A DNA stretch of 64,000 bases, from NCBI RefSeq assembly GCF_910596095.1, contig NC_056539.1, positions 7,700,501 to 7,764,500 of the forward strand, given 5' to 3'. A program made the position numbers and the translations under genes. Shown piece by piece: positions 1 to 12,995 of this stretch (its first letter is position 1; each line of letters starts with the position of its first letter). Under the pieces are notes generated by a model. It did no database searches. It was not told the origin of the DNA and saw only the letters and a program-made list of their open reading frames with translations. The DNA is from Thunnus maccoyii. Its lineage: Eukaryota > Chordata > Actinopteri > Scombriformes > Scombridae.

Positions 1-29
1 ATGATTGTATTGATCTTCTCTCCACTCAG

Positions 30-2393
30 GCAGCCACAATGCGATTACTTACTGTCTGGATATGAATGACAGATCCCCTGTTGACCTCACCCAGCCAGAC
101 ATGCTTCAAAAGCTGGATAAATACATGAAGCCCCTTATTCGCCCCTTTGTGTACAAATGGGCAAAAACCCAGGTAATAAATCACAAAAAAAGCCATACAA
201 GTTACTCTTTGTTAATAAAAATGGATTCAATAATATTTTATGCTGTGTCTTGTAATGTATTCTGCATTCTGTGTCTCGCAGGACTACTCTATAAAGCAGC
301 AGCTGGACTGTGGGGTCAGATACTGTGACCTGAGAATTGCACACAGACCCAATGACAGCTCCACAGATCTGTACTTCTACCACGGTGTTTACACCACACT
401 CACTGTGGAGGTGAAGTAATGGCACACAGACACAAATGTCCACAAGATGTTTCCACACTGAGAGTTATGCTCCTGTAAAGACCCATCTGCACTGAGAACA
501 ATAACCAGAAAGATAAACTTAAAGAACAACAACACACTCATTCTCCAGTGAGATATTAAATCCTCCTGTCTCTGCTCTTTATTGTGCTCAAAAAATCAGC
601 ATTATGGTCGCAATTGTGGATGTTTATATTTTATTGTAGTGGGAATACAGCCATTTTATTTAGAGTCCTGTTCTTCAGCCCTTTTCTTAAACACACCTTA
701 ACACATCAATTCTTTGGCAAGTATGAAAGAGTATTAGATGCTCTAGAAAATTATCCGCTTAGGAATTCATCAGATTTCTGTAAATCTTTCACCACGCTTG
801 ATGCTTTTCACCTAAGCAACGTTATCTGTGATGCTACAAAGAAATAATGCAGAAAATATAAAGCATTTCTAAGACACTTCTGTTGTACTCAACATATCTG
901 CAAGAAGAATAAGAATGCTCTTCACTCACCTCTACTCTCCAGCAGAGCTGCCAGGTGGTGAGTGGGAAAAAAAACTTCTTTATCCAGAGCAGATCTGGCA
1001 GATCGAACACACTTGACACGCTCCATTAGTAAACCCATGTATGAAAGCCAAAAATCACGTCCTACCACCTAATGGATCCTGGCATTATATGTCGCCAGTT
1101 ATCATTTGTGCAAAGCTGTAAATTTTTTACTAGATGGCGTCCTGCTGTAAACTGAATGGCATCTTGTGTTTTCCTTTATAGACTGTTCTTATTGAGATAA
1201 GAGAGTGGCTGGACGCTCATCCCAGAGAAGTGGTCATCCTCTCCTTCAGCCACTTCCTCGGCCTGAGCCAGGAGCTCCACATGAGGCTGCTCAGAACCAT
1301 ACGCAACATATTCACCTCCAAGCTCTGTCCCAAAATGGTATGGCTTCTCTTGGCGATGTTCTATATTTTTCATATTGTCAATAAATCCCATGAAAAGACT
1401 TAAATAAACAATAAATTTATCCTAACAAGTATTGTATGTATAGCCAAAGACTGATATATCCTGTTCCACTGTGCCATAGAGCTCCATTGTTGTCCAACAA
1501 ATGAAACACACTGTAAATTCTAGTTTATTTTAGCTAATCTATCAAATGTGTATTAATCCGCAGCTGAAAATAGTCCCCAACAAATGCACTATTTACTTCT
1601 GTTTGAGTAATATTTGCCAAAAACTACAATGCCCAACTGAAACTACTATGATAATGACCCATTTTTAAAGATTTACATCACAAGATTTCATCCTACTTCA
1701 ATAGGAACAAACATAGTCTGGAGAAGTCTGAAAGCATTGAGAGACAGAGACGGTTTATGTCTTTTCATGGGGTTTTTTGACAGTAAGAATAACACAAGCC
1801 TCGTCCTTTAAATTATAATAAAAAAATCATCAAAAAATGCAACTCAGCCCATTATTCTTTTGATTTCAGGAAGTGTTAAGTCTTCGAAACCTCTGGGCTT
1901 TAGGCTACCAAGTGATTGTGTCCTATGAACACAACATTGTCAGCTATCACAGTGACCTGTGGCCACATATTCCTTACTGGTGGGCCAACAAATGCAAAGC
2001 TGAGGCTCTTATTGAGGAGTTTGAACACAGGAAACAACGCGGCAGACCAGGTAATGTACCAACGACACAGGCTAGGGACAAAATTATTATTACTTTATTA
2101 CTTACTACTGTCACTTGTACAATCCCATGTGTGTACTTTGTGTTTCAGGAGGTTTCTTCGTCACAGGAATTAATCTGACAGAGGACCTGAAATACATCTG
2201 CACACACCCGACAGAGTCCCTGAAAGACTTGGTGATGTCCACGTACCCGACGCTGCTCAGCTGGGTGAAGGAGCAGACTCCCGGCTCCAAAGTGGACTCT
2301 CTCAATATTATTGCTGGGGACTTTATCACAGAGAGCCAGTTTGTACCAGCTGTTGTTACATTGAATGAGAAACTACTGAAATGGTCCTCATGA
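30..2393 (+). CDS. plcxd1: PI-PLC X domain-containing protein 1-like, upstream tandem copy (5' end outside window)
   Basis: A predicted phosphatidylinositol-specific phospholipase C of the PLCXD group, which has only the catalytic X domain (no PH, EF-hand, Y or C2 domains). Visible coding exons are 30-172, 282-410, 1182-1337, 1870-2050 and 2149-2393, about 284 residues, ending in TGA. The exon carrying the start codon must lie left of base 1, because the first visible exon opens inside a glycine codon (phase 1) just before the catalytic motif SHNAITYCLD. The second catalytic histidine is in DLYFYHGVY, and the substrate-binding arginine motif reads GVRYCDLRIAH. All junctions are GT-AG, and phases and exon lengths nearly equal those of the copy at 6106-9051 (129 and 156 nt exons identical; 181 versus 184 nt). 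Both active-site histidines are kept, so an active enzyme is likely. PLCXD2 or PLCXD3 is possible, but proximity to gtpbp6 favours PLCXD1. Confidence 0.85.
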
Positions 2394-5300
2394 CTTTTAC
2401 CGATATGCATTATTCTACAAAAAAAAAATGTGAATCACAGCATGAAATACACATGAGCTTGTTTTGTTGAGAAAAATACTCAAGTACTTGAATTATTCAT
2501 TTAAATATAAATGCACTTATTGGAGGCAGTGAATTGTATATTTCAGTCTTAAAGCTGCTTGGAAACAGACTTTTGGTATATTGAGCTGCACTTGTTTGTT
2601 TACATTCAGTTCACTATTTATGCAATGTACTGTATCAGTTGTCACACATCAGCAAGGTGGCCAGCTTAATGTTACGGTGACCGAAGCAATAATGATACAA
2701 CTAATGTCACCTTAATGTATGCATTTTAGATGAGTAAGCACAAACAATGTATTCACTGACCACATATGACTTATTGTAGGGCACATGTTTTATAAATACG
2801 ACATGTGGGCAGCAAGTTTAAGAAGTAGCTAAACTGTAAGACGTGTATTTACCCATAGAGAATGTAGAGAAGAAACTTATGCAAAATGCATGGAGAAAAA
2901 AAAGTTATTTGCATGAACCCAACCTTGACTGTTCTATTAAGAATTGACTTTATTCAGCAGGTTAGGCCTTGATTTTAAAATAATGCTGCACCACTGTGCC
3001 TGTGAAGATACGCTTTTCCAATAAACATGAGCATTTTGAAGAAAATAATCTCACTTTATTCACGGACCATTCAGAAGTACAAATACAATTAAAAATGTTT
3101 CCACTTTATGAGCAAAAAATGATTTACTTACTTAAAAGAAGTGACCATGTCTTTGGTATTTTCAGCCACAGAGAATGTCAAACTACTGTACGGTGTCCCT
3201 AAAGGGCCACAGTAGGAAAAAAGCTTGTTCCCCTACGTTCCTTTACAATGCTTGCAATTCCCTCATGATAGAACATCACAATTTGTGTTACCTTGCAAAA
3301 ACTTAATTCTACAATTATTAATTAGCACAGAATGTAATTGACTTTTTTAAACCTTTTAAACGTAAGCTATTAGTTTACTCTAATTCAAATACGTTAATTC
3401 ATTGCTTAAATAGTAGGCTGCTCACTTCAAAGGTTCTGTTAAAGTCACCATAACAGTCAACATGATGACAAACAGGGAAATAAGAGAGTAACATTAGAGC
3501 CACAAAACAGACTTGTTCCTCTTGTTCCTTTTTGTAAAATGTGAAAATGACCTTTAAAAAGGCCTTTGTTCAGATAGTGTACATATGTTTCTACTGTTAG
3601 TTTGGGGTTTAAAGCCTCATACAGGGTAAAGAGGATTCATGAATTGTGCATTTACATTTTGTCCATGCTTGTAGGGAGGATAAAAAATTCCCTACCCGCC
3701 AGTTCAAAGCAGATTCAGGATTTTAAAACGTTTTCTACAACATTCAAGAGCCAGAACTGTAATCATGACACCAACTAGTGTACTTGAGTTTGTGCTATGA
3801 ATGTTTTTTGTTTTGTATTGTTTTATTTGTCTGTTTGTATTTTTGCTGTCATGGATGGTTGTTGTTCTTGTTTTATTATTATATGCACTGATTTTAAACT
3901 ATAATGTAATTTTAATGATAGCTTGAACCATCAATACCCATCAAGGGACTGATGTTGGAAATTAGCTTCGGCTATTTACACATGTACAGTATGTCAGACT
4001 CTGGTCCTGAAACTGTCGCTGTTCTCTGTACTTGTCTCTTAGAAATAAACTAATAAACTAAAAACTAAAGAGTGTGCATGCTTCTTCCATAATCATTTTT
4101 TTCTGTGATTAATTAGAATAATTAACTTAATTGTTGCATTTAGAGACAGTTAATGAATGAGTTACATTTAAATTATGGAATTACAATCTTAAAAAGTTAA
4201 AATGGTGTTGTTGAAAACATTGATTAAATGAAATGAATGATTTAATTATTCTGCCATTAGATTAGTGTGTATTATGTATATATTCTTAAATGTACAGTTT
4301 CTGTTTCACCTACAGGTCAATCTAAAGATCCTCTCTATAATAAACAGAGTAACAAGAGCTCCCATTGGCCAGCACTTGTGTGGCAAAGGCAAAAAGAAGT
4401 GTCTTATGAAGGTGGCCATTATGTTCTGAATGTATCAACTGCAGTAATCAATAATAAATAACCACAGAAAAATCTAGAATTATACCAGCAGCTCTGTCCA
4501 GCCTTAATTAGTTGAAGAAAAGAATGTCAGGATTTTTATTCATACTGTCCTCATTTAATCAGGGACTTTGCTTTGGTCTGCTTCCTTGTTTTGTTGTTTT
4601 CCTACTTCCTGTTGGTTGCTGCCTTCTATGTGAGATGGCTTATTGATATGTTGATGAGTTACATCTAGGAAGGGTTGTCTGCTTATGTAATGGAAAGATA
4701 TGTAAATAAACTTGACATGAACACTTTGTCCTGACTCATTTTGTTCTTTTAAAAGACAGTAGTAATATTTCTCTTTTTTAAACTCAGAAATTGATGATCC
4801 AATAAAAAAATATAGATTTAGTAGTTATGAGGTAGATTTAAAAACAAACCAGACCATTCATGACAAATAAGCCTCAAAAACTTTAAATGTTTTGCAAGTA
4901 AAAAGAAAATGGAAGCACCATTATCACTGATAACAAGTTCCTCAGCACATGATGAAACATTTGGTGATACAAAGATTTTATAAATGAAATAAAATCACAT
5001 GACGATAACAGTAGAAAATAAGCCAGTACATAACTGAGGGAACAATAAACCCTTCTGACCTCTCAATCTCATTTCTAAAATATAACTTTTTAAATTATTT
5101 CTGTGAAGAGCATACATCATTTACATAATTACATTGCAAGTTGATGAAATAATTCATCTTAGCTCAATGTTTTTATATGCAATTCTATAAAATGTTGGAG
5201 TTTTCTGCAGGAATTTATTTATTTATTTTAATGATTTCACGAACATTTCAGCACCAACATATAGGCATTACATCTCTTTTGCATCAAACATACAAGAAAT

Positions 5301-6105
5301 AATCCAAGCAGCAGTAACCTATCATAAATATAACGTAAAAAGATAACAAACAATAAAAGCAAAATAGAGTAAAAAATGAATACATAAAACACACACAAAA
5401 AAATTAAATAAATAAAAATAATGCAGGTTGCAAAATGTATTGAAGATGGTCATGTCTAGACAGTTACCCTAGATTTGCGGAACTCTCGCGAGATATGTAC
5501 GCGTTGTTTCTTCATTTTGCGCGTTGTACAAAGTAATGATGTTTCATGATGTGACAGCGCTGTGGTTAAGGTCTGGTTATGTTTAGGCACAAAAAAACCC
5601 CACTTGGTTAGGGTTAGGGAAAGACCATTGTTTGGGTTAAAACGATCACTCTCGCGAGATCTTTCTCACCTTCTTGTTTGACACTTGCTTGCCCCGCCTC
5701 CTCCGACACGTCACAGCAACGAAGCACCGGGCTGTTGTGAAAAAGCAGTTTGTCTTCTTTGAGGAGAAATGTGTCAAGTGTGAATGAAGTGTGACATCAC
5801 TTGCCTTGGCATTTTTCAGACATAGGACACTGTTGCCTTTTACGTCGCAGGGCGTGAACGCGAACTTATAAGTCCTTAAAAATGCAGTTGTTGTTATTAG
5901 GACGGAGCCAACAACGCAGATGAATCAGGAAACACAAAGTTTAGTCTCCCCCCTCCTCCTTTGTTCAATTTGTGGTCGATCATTTAAAGGAATTGGATAA
6001 AGGAAGTGGTATTGATCATATGATGACTTGCGCGAACAGGATTCTCAGATCCATAAGTTCAGTTTTCAGTGAGTCTCCTGAAGGTCTGTGACTGACTTGT
6101 CCGAC
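2394..6105. other. Intergenic stretch between the two plcxd1-like genes
   Basis: No supportable gene. The 3' untranslated region of the upstream gene starts here; plausible plus-strand poly(A) signals (AATAAA) are at 3020-3025 and 4044-4049, with another near 4694. The rest is AT-rich. A CpG-richer segment from about 5465 to 5900 contains a probable interspersed repeat and presumably the promoter of the next gene. Confidence 0.6.
5484..5659. repeat. Probable interspersed repeat bounded by two TCTCGCGAGA palindromes
   Basis: Identical 10-bp palindromes TCTCGCGAGA lie at 5484-5493 and 5650-5659, inside a 13-bp shared word ACTCTCGCGAGAT. The DNA between them, including the telomere-like words at 5606-5619, resembles a short repeat I recall from perch-like fish, but I cannot verify the family. 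TCTCGCGAGA is also a known vertebrate promoter element, and the segment ends about 450 bp upstream of the start codon at 6106, so it may also act in transcription. Confidence 0.45.
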
Positions 6106-9051
6106 ATGGATTACAGCTGCCAGGACTGGATGTCATCTCTACCCGAGGAGCTGTGGGACGTTCCTCTGACAGACCTGGCCATACCTGGTACAGATAACTC
6201 CTCTTCTCTTCCCGTGTGTTTGCACCGTACCTTTGTAAAATGAATCAACCTGCGCAGAATATTCATCCTATACAGCACAGAGGAGCACAGATCAGCCAGT
6301 ATAGACATTCAAGTACTACAGGACAGTCAGACTAATGATATATATACGGTTGAATTATGTTAATTATAGCTGAAACAACTGATAAACTGGTTAGTTGATC
6401 GACAGATTCAGTTTTTTCAGCAAAAATGTCAAAATTCACTGATTCGAGCTTCTTAAATGTGAATATTTGCTGCTTTTACGATAGTAAACTGAATATCTCT
6501 GTGTTTAGACTATTTACATTCTTTACAAGCAATTTGAATAAAAAGTGGACTTTGGCTCTGGAGAAAAATAATTTTAGTGAATACAACAATAAAGACTCAG
6601 TCTCTGACTTCAATTGGTTTTGCATTTTAGTCTTGTAGAAAGGTAAACCAGTTTCCCCAGTTCAGAGTTCTGAAGAACATGTAAAGCTTTAATTTGCTTT
6701 TTCATCCAGGGAGCCATGATGCCATGAGCTACTGTCTGGATATAAACTCCCCCTTGGTCAGGTCTGAATCAGACTGCTTCAGGCTCCTGGATGGAGTTTT
6801 CTACTGCTTTACAAGACCTGCCATTTTTAAATGGGCTACAACACAGGTATGTATGGTGGAAGAGTATAAATAGCATCAGCTGGACAACTTGTTCTGATTA
6901 TAATGTAGTTGACAAAGTGGTTTGAGGACCCCTATGGGACTGAGACGTTATTGCTGTGGGGGGTTTTGCACACACCACTTCCCAGACATCACCTGGAAGT
7001 GAAGCTACAAGATTGTCCAGTCATACCCCCCCCCCCTCTATCTGTTTTGGGTGGGAGAACTAACATGTCTATTATTCTAATTGGTACATGGAGTTTGCTG
7101 ATCTCACATAATTCCCATTTGGATCAAATGTAAGTAAATTAAATTAGTAAAACAAGGAACCAACGAACCAATGATTTTCTGCAGTAACTGATTTATTTTG
7201 GCCACTGGAAGACAGCAGACATAAGCTGTAAAGCCAAACATATTATCATATTGACATATGACAAACTTGTTAGCAAAAGTTGCTTATTTACACATCCAGC
7301 AGTTACAAAGCAACATTATAATTCATTTGGAGTCGTGTTTCTGTTCACCTGACACATGTAAGTCCAATATTCACTCTCCTTTTAGCTCTGTTTTAGTCTC
7401 CTCCTGCAACTCCTGAGGGAAATATCTGGCTCTTCAGCTGTTAAATGCTTCACTATGTTCACCAGCTAGTTGCTAACTGTGTCTGTCTGCGGTTTGGTGC
7501 AGAGCAGGTAGTGTACAGTCAGTTTTCATTTTTACTGATAACAGCTTCCTGCTGCGTCTGGAAACGGTGCCGATGAGAACAGTGAGAGCCAAAACAGTAA
7601 AGTTGTGAGCTGGAAAACAAAAACAATGAGCTGAAAGTTACTGAAAGGCACCATAGAGCTGCAGAACTGCAGGGTCAGGTGATAATTATCTGTGGGTTTT
7701 CGTCACTACGAGCGATTCCTGTTACATATGCAGAGTCATTTGATCCATTTTTAACAAAAAAATATTGATTATAGCAGCTTTAAGTAATGGAAAAGCATTT
7801 TTTATATGCTACATGAGAAAGACAGGTGCAAGTGCAGGGACCAATCACATTTCTTGGCTTTGTGAATGGAGGTTTTCTGACTATTGATACATTTTTTTAT
7901 CAATAACTGTAACATAATATATCTAATTTTCATATAACATACTTGCATATGTAGTATCCAAACATGTATTATGTCAGTATTGTGATAACATGGCTCCTCC
8001 CCTCAGGACAAAAGCATTGAGGAGCAACTTTCGATGGGCATTCGGTTCTTTGATCTCCGCATTGCACACAAGCCTGACGACATCTCCAATGACCTGTATT
8101 TCACACACGTCATATACACACATTTAACAGTCTTGGTTAGTATAACCATCTTAATTAAACTGCCCTTAGTTTGGGCTTTTGGGGAATATGTATGTATTGT
8201 TTATGCATCAATCCCTCCTTTACAGGAAACACTGTCATCTGTTGCCACGTGGCTGAAGTCTCACCCAAAGGAGATTGTTATCCTTGCTTGCAGCCATTTT
8301 GAGGGAATCAGCGACGGACTCCACGAATCATTCATTTTATCCCTGAAGAAGCTGTTCGGCTCAAAACTTTGCCCCCGAAAGGTTAGTTTTCTCCTCATAC
8401 AGCTGATTGACTGTATAAAAACCACCCTGTGCCTGACAAAGCCTAACCTGCCTCACACAGGAGTCAGTCCTGACCTTGCGCAGTCTGTGGGCATCTGGTT
8501 ACCAGGTCCTGCTGTCCTATGAATCCCAAACTGCAGTGAGACATCAGGAGCTGTGGCCTGCCATCCCCTACTTGTGGGCCAATAAGCGCACAGCTCAAGG
8601 AGTGATCAGTTACCTGGAGTGGAACAAAGACCTCGGGCGTCCAGGTGAGTTTCAGTTACTCTCTTCTTTCCTGACATTCACTACACTGACTTGGGAGCAC
8701 AAAGAGTAGAGTTCATGACATTAGAGACTTCTTTGAAGACTAAATTGACAAGTGTGTACTAATTATTAATGTTTTTTTTTCTCAGATGGCTTCTTCATCT
8801 CTGGCCTGAACCTGACAGCTGATAGGAATTACATCACCATGAACCCAAAGCAGTCCCTGCGGACGCTGACCTTCAGTAATTGGGAGTATTTGAGGAAATG
8901 GCTGGAGGAGCAGATACCTGGGTCGGACCCCAAGAGCCTCAACATCATTGCAGGAGACTTTGTGGGTCCACTTCCACTCTGTTCTCTGGTCATTGCACTG
9001 AACCAAAAACTTCTACGAAAGAACAGCAGTCAGAATAAAAAGTGTTATTAG
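6106..9051 (+). CDS. plcxd1: PI-PLC X domain-containing protein 1, complete copy
   Basis: Complete 317-residue PLCXD protein (human PLCXD1 is about 323). Exons: 6106-6187, 6710-6846, 8007-8135, 8226-8381, 8461-8644, 8786-9051; all GT-AG, total 954 nt. The start is the only ATG that leads in frame into the typical N-terminus (MDYSCQDWMSSLPEELWDVP). The first catalytic histidine is His30 in IPGSHDAMSYCLD, the arginine motif is GIRFFDLRIAH (residues 84-94), and the second histidine is His107 in DLYFTHVIY. The family is predicted to hydrolyse phosphatidylinositol; there is no signal peptide or membrane segment, so a cytosolic enzyme is expected. It is a tandem duplicate of the gene at 30-2393 and is convergent with gtpbp6 (382 bp between stop codons). 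Introns 1 and 2 carry interspersed repeats. Confidence 0.9.
6365..6610. repeat. Fragment of teleost interspersed repeat (GCTGCAAC-ended family) in plcxd1 intron 1
   Basis: Starts with AGCTGAAACAACTGATAAAC and continues with text shared with the repeat at 16249-16576 (the words for fibrils of 'AAATGTGAATATTTGCTGC' and 'AGTAAACTGAATAT', in opposite orientation). It is a diverged fragment of the same non-autonomous family. Confidence 0.5.
7150..7790. repeat. Interspersed teleost repeat in plcxd1 intron 2
   Basis: A block of about 600 bp in the longest intron of the gene. It contains words (for example GAGCAGGTAGTGTACAGT and GCTGATAACAGCTTCC-like text) that I recognise as high-copy in perch-like fish genomes. 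No coding capacity or clear terminal repeats are seen; class unknown. Confidence 0.45.
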
Positions 9052-9433
9052 CTGCTGTGGATGTGTAATTCCATGGGGACTGATCCCAAGATAGCTACTG
9101 AAACATATACCTCATTGCCACTTTTCTATATTTCTGTCAATTTAAATGTCTACTTTGTGAGTTTTAACTGAAAGAGATGGTTTGAAAGAAATCTATATCT
9201 ACCAATCTGAGTTTCTGTATTTCTTACACTAACTTAAGGTTGTTTTTTTACCCAGAAACCTTTATATATGTTTACAAGAATGCACATCGTTCCGTTTGTA
9301 AACTGTATTTTCTAATATTTTAATATACTCTTTGTTACATACAATCTTTTTTTTTACAACGATTGTGGTGCAGTCTATCTGTCCCACGGCTGCTGTCGTG
9401 CAGCAGAAAAGGATTTCTCTCCTCCCAGCGTTG
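9052..9433. other. Convergent intergenic gap between plcxd1 and gtpbp6
   Basis: 382 bp separate the two stop codons of these tail-to-tail genes, so both 3' untranslated regions must lie or overlap here. No unambiguous AATAAA was seen on either strand. No other feature is visible. Confidence 0.6.
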
Positions 9434-12394
9434 TTATCTGCCTGTGAACAGTTTCTTGTAGCGTCCATAAGCAGCCGTGCTGATGATGACCTTGACAACA
9501 GCCGAGCCCTCATCTGCATTCACGTGCACGTCCTGAACGGCGGCCTCTTTGTACAGCCAACTGTGGATGAAGATGCACATTTACTACGGATGCTCTGTTA
9601 TTTCTAAATATAACACAGTGGGAAAAAACAGCTCACCTTAACTGAGGAGTGCTGAGGTCTACTTTGAGATTCAGAATTTGTTTTCCTGTAGAGTTCACGA
9701 TCTCTTCCTCCACTGCTTTCTTCAGCACATCCAGGCCTCGCTCTTCCAAAGCAGATATGGGCAGTGTGTTGGGCTCTGCAGACTGATAGCTGAGAGGGAC
9801 GATGAAAGATTGTTAAGATTCATTTCTTCTTAAGACTGAATCCTGGAAAAATATTATAATGTCTGCAATCCTTTTATCTAAATCCAAATCATTATATTGC
9901 TTTGGGTACAGTTAAATATGCTATTTTATGACATAAATTCAGTTGTATAAGTAAAATTGTGTGTTTCTGTGATGCAAGGTCTTGTTTGGAGAGATGCAAC
10001 CTGTCATAAAATCTTCCAGATCTTGTACAGTAGTCAACAGATGCCTGTATTTTCCTTTTTTTCCTCTAGGGATAAACATGGTCTTATTTTTAGTCTAAAT
10101 AGACTTTAAAAGATCTTTCAAACAAGCAGGTAACCTACAGTATATCAGGATGTTTGCTCTTACTTGTCAACAAGGTCTATTTTATTGTGGACCTCAATCA
10201 TGGAGCTCATCAGCCTGTCGGGGATTTGTAGGTTCTTCAAAACACTGAGTACGTTCACCTTCTGATTCACCGTCTCTGGATGGCTGATGTCTCTGACATG
10301 AATCAGCAGATCCTGGAAGTGCAAGAAAGACAACACACTTTACTCTGATGTATTCTTTTTCAAAAACCAGTTACATCAGAACTTTGAAACCAAACACACC
10401 ACATTTACACTCTGTGTGAAAGCAAAAGAATTTCTGATAATCTTTGATATGAGCGGAAGGTACGTACAGAGTGTTTAATATCTTCCAGGGTGGCAGAAAA
10501 GGAGTCGATGAGCTGGTGGGGCAGCTGGGACAGGAAGCCGATGGTGTCCACGTACAGCACAGTCATGCGACTGGGCAACTGGCCGGCGTGGACGGTGACG
10601 TCCAGGGTGGCGAAGAGCTGGTTTCTGGGCTGGAGACCGCTGTCACCAGTCAGTGCTTTGATCAGAGTCGTTTTTCCTGATGAGGGAAATAAATGAATAA
10701 AGTCACTGTCATCGAACTGAAACTCTGAATATTGCAAATATCAAGACTGGTGTTGTGTGTTTCCAGTCTCTCACCACAGTTTGTATATCCCAGCACAGAG
10801 ACGATGGGGAACTCCTTGTGTTTGCGCTGAGATCGCAGCAGATTCCTCTTTTTACGCAGCTTCTCCAGCGCTGAGCGAATCTTCATCTCCCGCTCCTTCA
10901 ACAGTCTCTGCTGGACCTCCATCAGCGTCTCACCTGTAAGGACCAAGCTGAAGCTAGAGTCCATCAGGGAAGCTTAAAGGACGGGTTCACCATTTTTCAA
11001 GTCTGTCTTAAATCTCTTAATCTTTTAACAGCCAGTATGAACAGGAGGATTGATTACAGCGAGGAAAACCTTTTTCAATGTTCGTATGGACACCTGACTG
11101 TTGTTTTAAGACAGACTTGAAAAACTGTGGACCTATCCTCAAACATCCATGCAGACATGTGTACACTGTGGTCGACCACTCAGGTGTAATGGTGTTACCT
11201 GAACCTCCGATGTATCTCGCCCCTCCACCCTGCTGATCCAAGTTTGCGATTTCATTTTTCAGACGAGACCTGAAACCAGCATTAAAAAAAGTATTGTACA
11301 TCAGTAGGAATTCATCTTGGTATCAGACTTATTCAAAATCCCAGAGGGTAGAAATGTGACCAAAAACAAAGGCTGAAATTGCAAAATGTTTTCAATGATG
11401 CAACCTTAACAAGGGAATCTCTGCCAGAGAGATCTGTAACTTGGCCTCTTTAGTTCTGGCATTGCAGCGGAAGATGTGGAGGACCACAGAGTATCTGTCA
11501 AACACTTTCACCGCCCAGGCTTCCTCAAGCTCCCTCTGAAAAGATTTTTTTTTTAAAGTCTCAGTGCATGAAACATTTCTATACATGAACAGAAAGCGAC
11601 TGTCAGACAATCTCACCTCAGACAAAGGGGACAGACGCTCCACATTGACAAAAACAGCTGTGATTCCTGCTGTTCGCCTGATTTTCTCTGGAGTGGAAAC
11701 AGCACAGATGAGTCATATTACAACATACATGTGCAGATTCACAGGTGGGAACTGAAAGAGGATCATACCTGTGAGAGACTGGAAATTGCCTTTTCCAAAT
11801 ATCCTCTTCTTTTCTGGCGTCTTGGTCGAGAGGATGATCTTGTCCACCACTCTCCAGTTATCTAAGGTGTTTACAAGCCCTTCAGCCTCGGCCATCATCA
11901 GCTCAGCTGCAAAGGAAGCCATTAAAAGAGTGAAATAACACCTCTAAGCATCACTCACACGCTCATATCTTAATGATTGTGTTGTTACCGGTGGTCAGAT
12001 ACTGCTTCCTGCTTCCCCACTTGACATCAGGGTGAACGATGAAGACCCTGTGATGGCCCTCGATGCCTGTAGGAACCTGCTGCTGGAACAGCTCCTCCAC
12101 CTCGCTGTCCTCGATGAAATCTTCACCCTCATCATCCTCCAGTGTGGAATCAAAGTGCTGCTGTCCACCTTTGAGGTCATCTGTGCTCTTGAAAGTGCGT
12201 GTAGAGAGTGCAAAGGCTCTGGACTGCAGGGTGGAGACAGCTCTCAGCCAGTGTTGGTGACAGTATATCACTGCAGCTGCATGGTGAGAGGTGAGGAGGG
12301 GTCTGCAGGTTGTTGAGGCTGCTCTCTGCCCGCTGTGTGTGCAGGGTCGCTGCAGCAGGGGGAACCATGAGTGAATCCTCCTCAGTGCTGTCAT
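9434..12394 (-). CDS. gtpbp6: GTP-binding protein 6, HflX-family GTPase
   Basis: Predicted mitochondrial HflX-type GTPase; GTPBP6 acts in mitochondrial ribosome assembly and recycling. Ten exons in minus-strand order: 12394-11989, 11906-11769, 11687-11617, 11535-11405, 11269-11199, 10933-10775, 10676-10468, 10312-10164, 9789-9637, 9560-9434; total 1614 nt, 537 residues (human 516). The N-terminus is basic and serine-rich, consistent with a mitochondrial presequence. The HflX N-terminal domain follows, with glycine-rich GGGARYIGGSGE. G domain: G1 GYTNCGKTT (321-329), G3 DTIGF (369-373), G4 NKID (438-441). The C-terminal tail ends TAAYGRYKKLFTGR. Phases agree at every junction. The donor at 11404 is GTTGCA, a weak but GT-type site. 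The adjacent PLCXD1 gene supports orthology. Confidence 0.94.
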
Positions 12395-12982
12395 GTTGTT
12401 TCAGGAAGCTGTCTTACTGGTGGCATCGGGACCGCAGTTAGATGTCACTCTCACCTCTGATCAGACAGTATAAACTGTCTCACATGTGACAGAACCTGCA
12501 GGTCACCCACCAGCACTGTGTACGTCTTCTTCTTCTTCTTCTTCTTGCTCACTGAAGCATCACAAACCAGCCTGAGACTCTCACGCTGCCACTGTCTTTA
12601 TTTCAAACTATAAATATATTCAGAAATAGAGTCTAACTGTTTGAAAGAAGGTATATTATCTAATAACACATGCGCTATCAGGGTTGTGAGCTTCAGATTT
12701 AGAGGTGTAGTTTTTTTCGCCCCGAGTTTGGTCTTCCAGGCAGCGTTTTTTTTTTTTTTCCGTGCTGTGTACTTTGGTAAAACACTGAGGGTTCAGTACC
12801 TGTCACATGCTGTCAGATACAGGCTCTCAGTGTATGAGATTCAGCCCTGAGTGGAGTTTGTGTTTGCATGTGAATTCTATTGTCCAAATTGTACCCAATT
12901 TGGACGGAAGAATCTGCCTGCAAGTCCAAACTCAGGGACTAAAATTAGCTACGTGCATGCCGTTGTTGTGTTCGTTCCTGTT

Positions 12983-12995
12983 TACGTCACTTCCG
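12983..12995 (-). promoter_or_regulatory. ETS/CRE composite element
   Basis: Read on the minus strand this is CGGAAGTGACGTA, the joined ETS (CGGAAG) and CRE-like (TGACGTA) words known from vertebrate housekeeping promoters. It lies about 590 bp upstream of the gtpbp6 start codon in matching orientation. Function is inferred from the motif only. Confidence 0.45.

Noticed and set aside
5606-5619. Telomere-like GGTTAGGGTTAGGG
   Set aside because: Only two units, inside a suspected interspersed repeat; not an interstitial telomere.
8034-8522. Single 162-codon frame in plcxd1
   Set aside because: It reads through three short exons and their in-frame introns by chance; splice sites and comparison with the other copy define the true exons.
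10471-10939. Plus-strand frames across gtpbp6 exons
   Set aside because: Antisense shadows of the G-domain exons, which carry the G1, G3 and G4 motifs on the minus strand.
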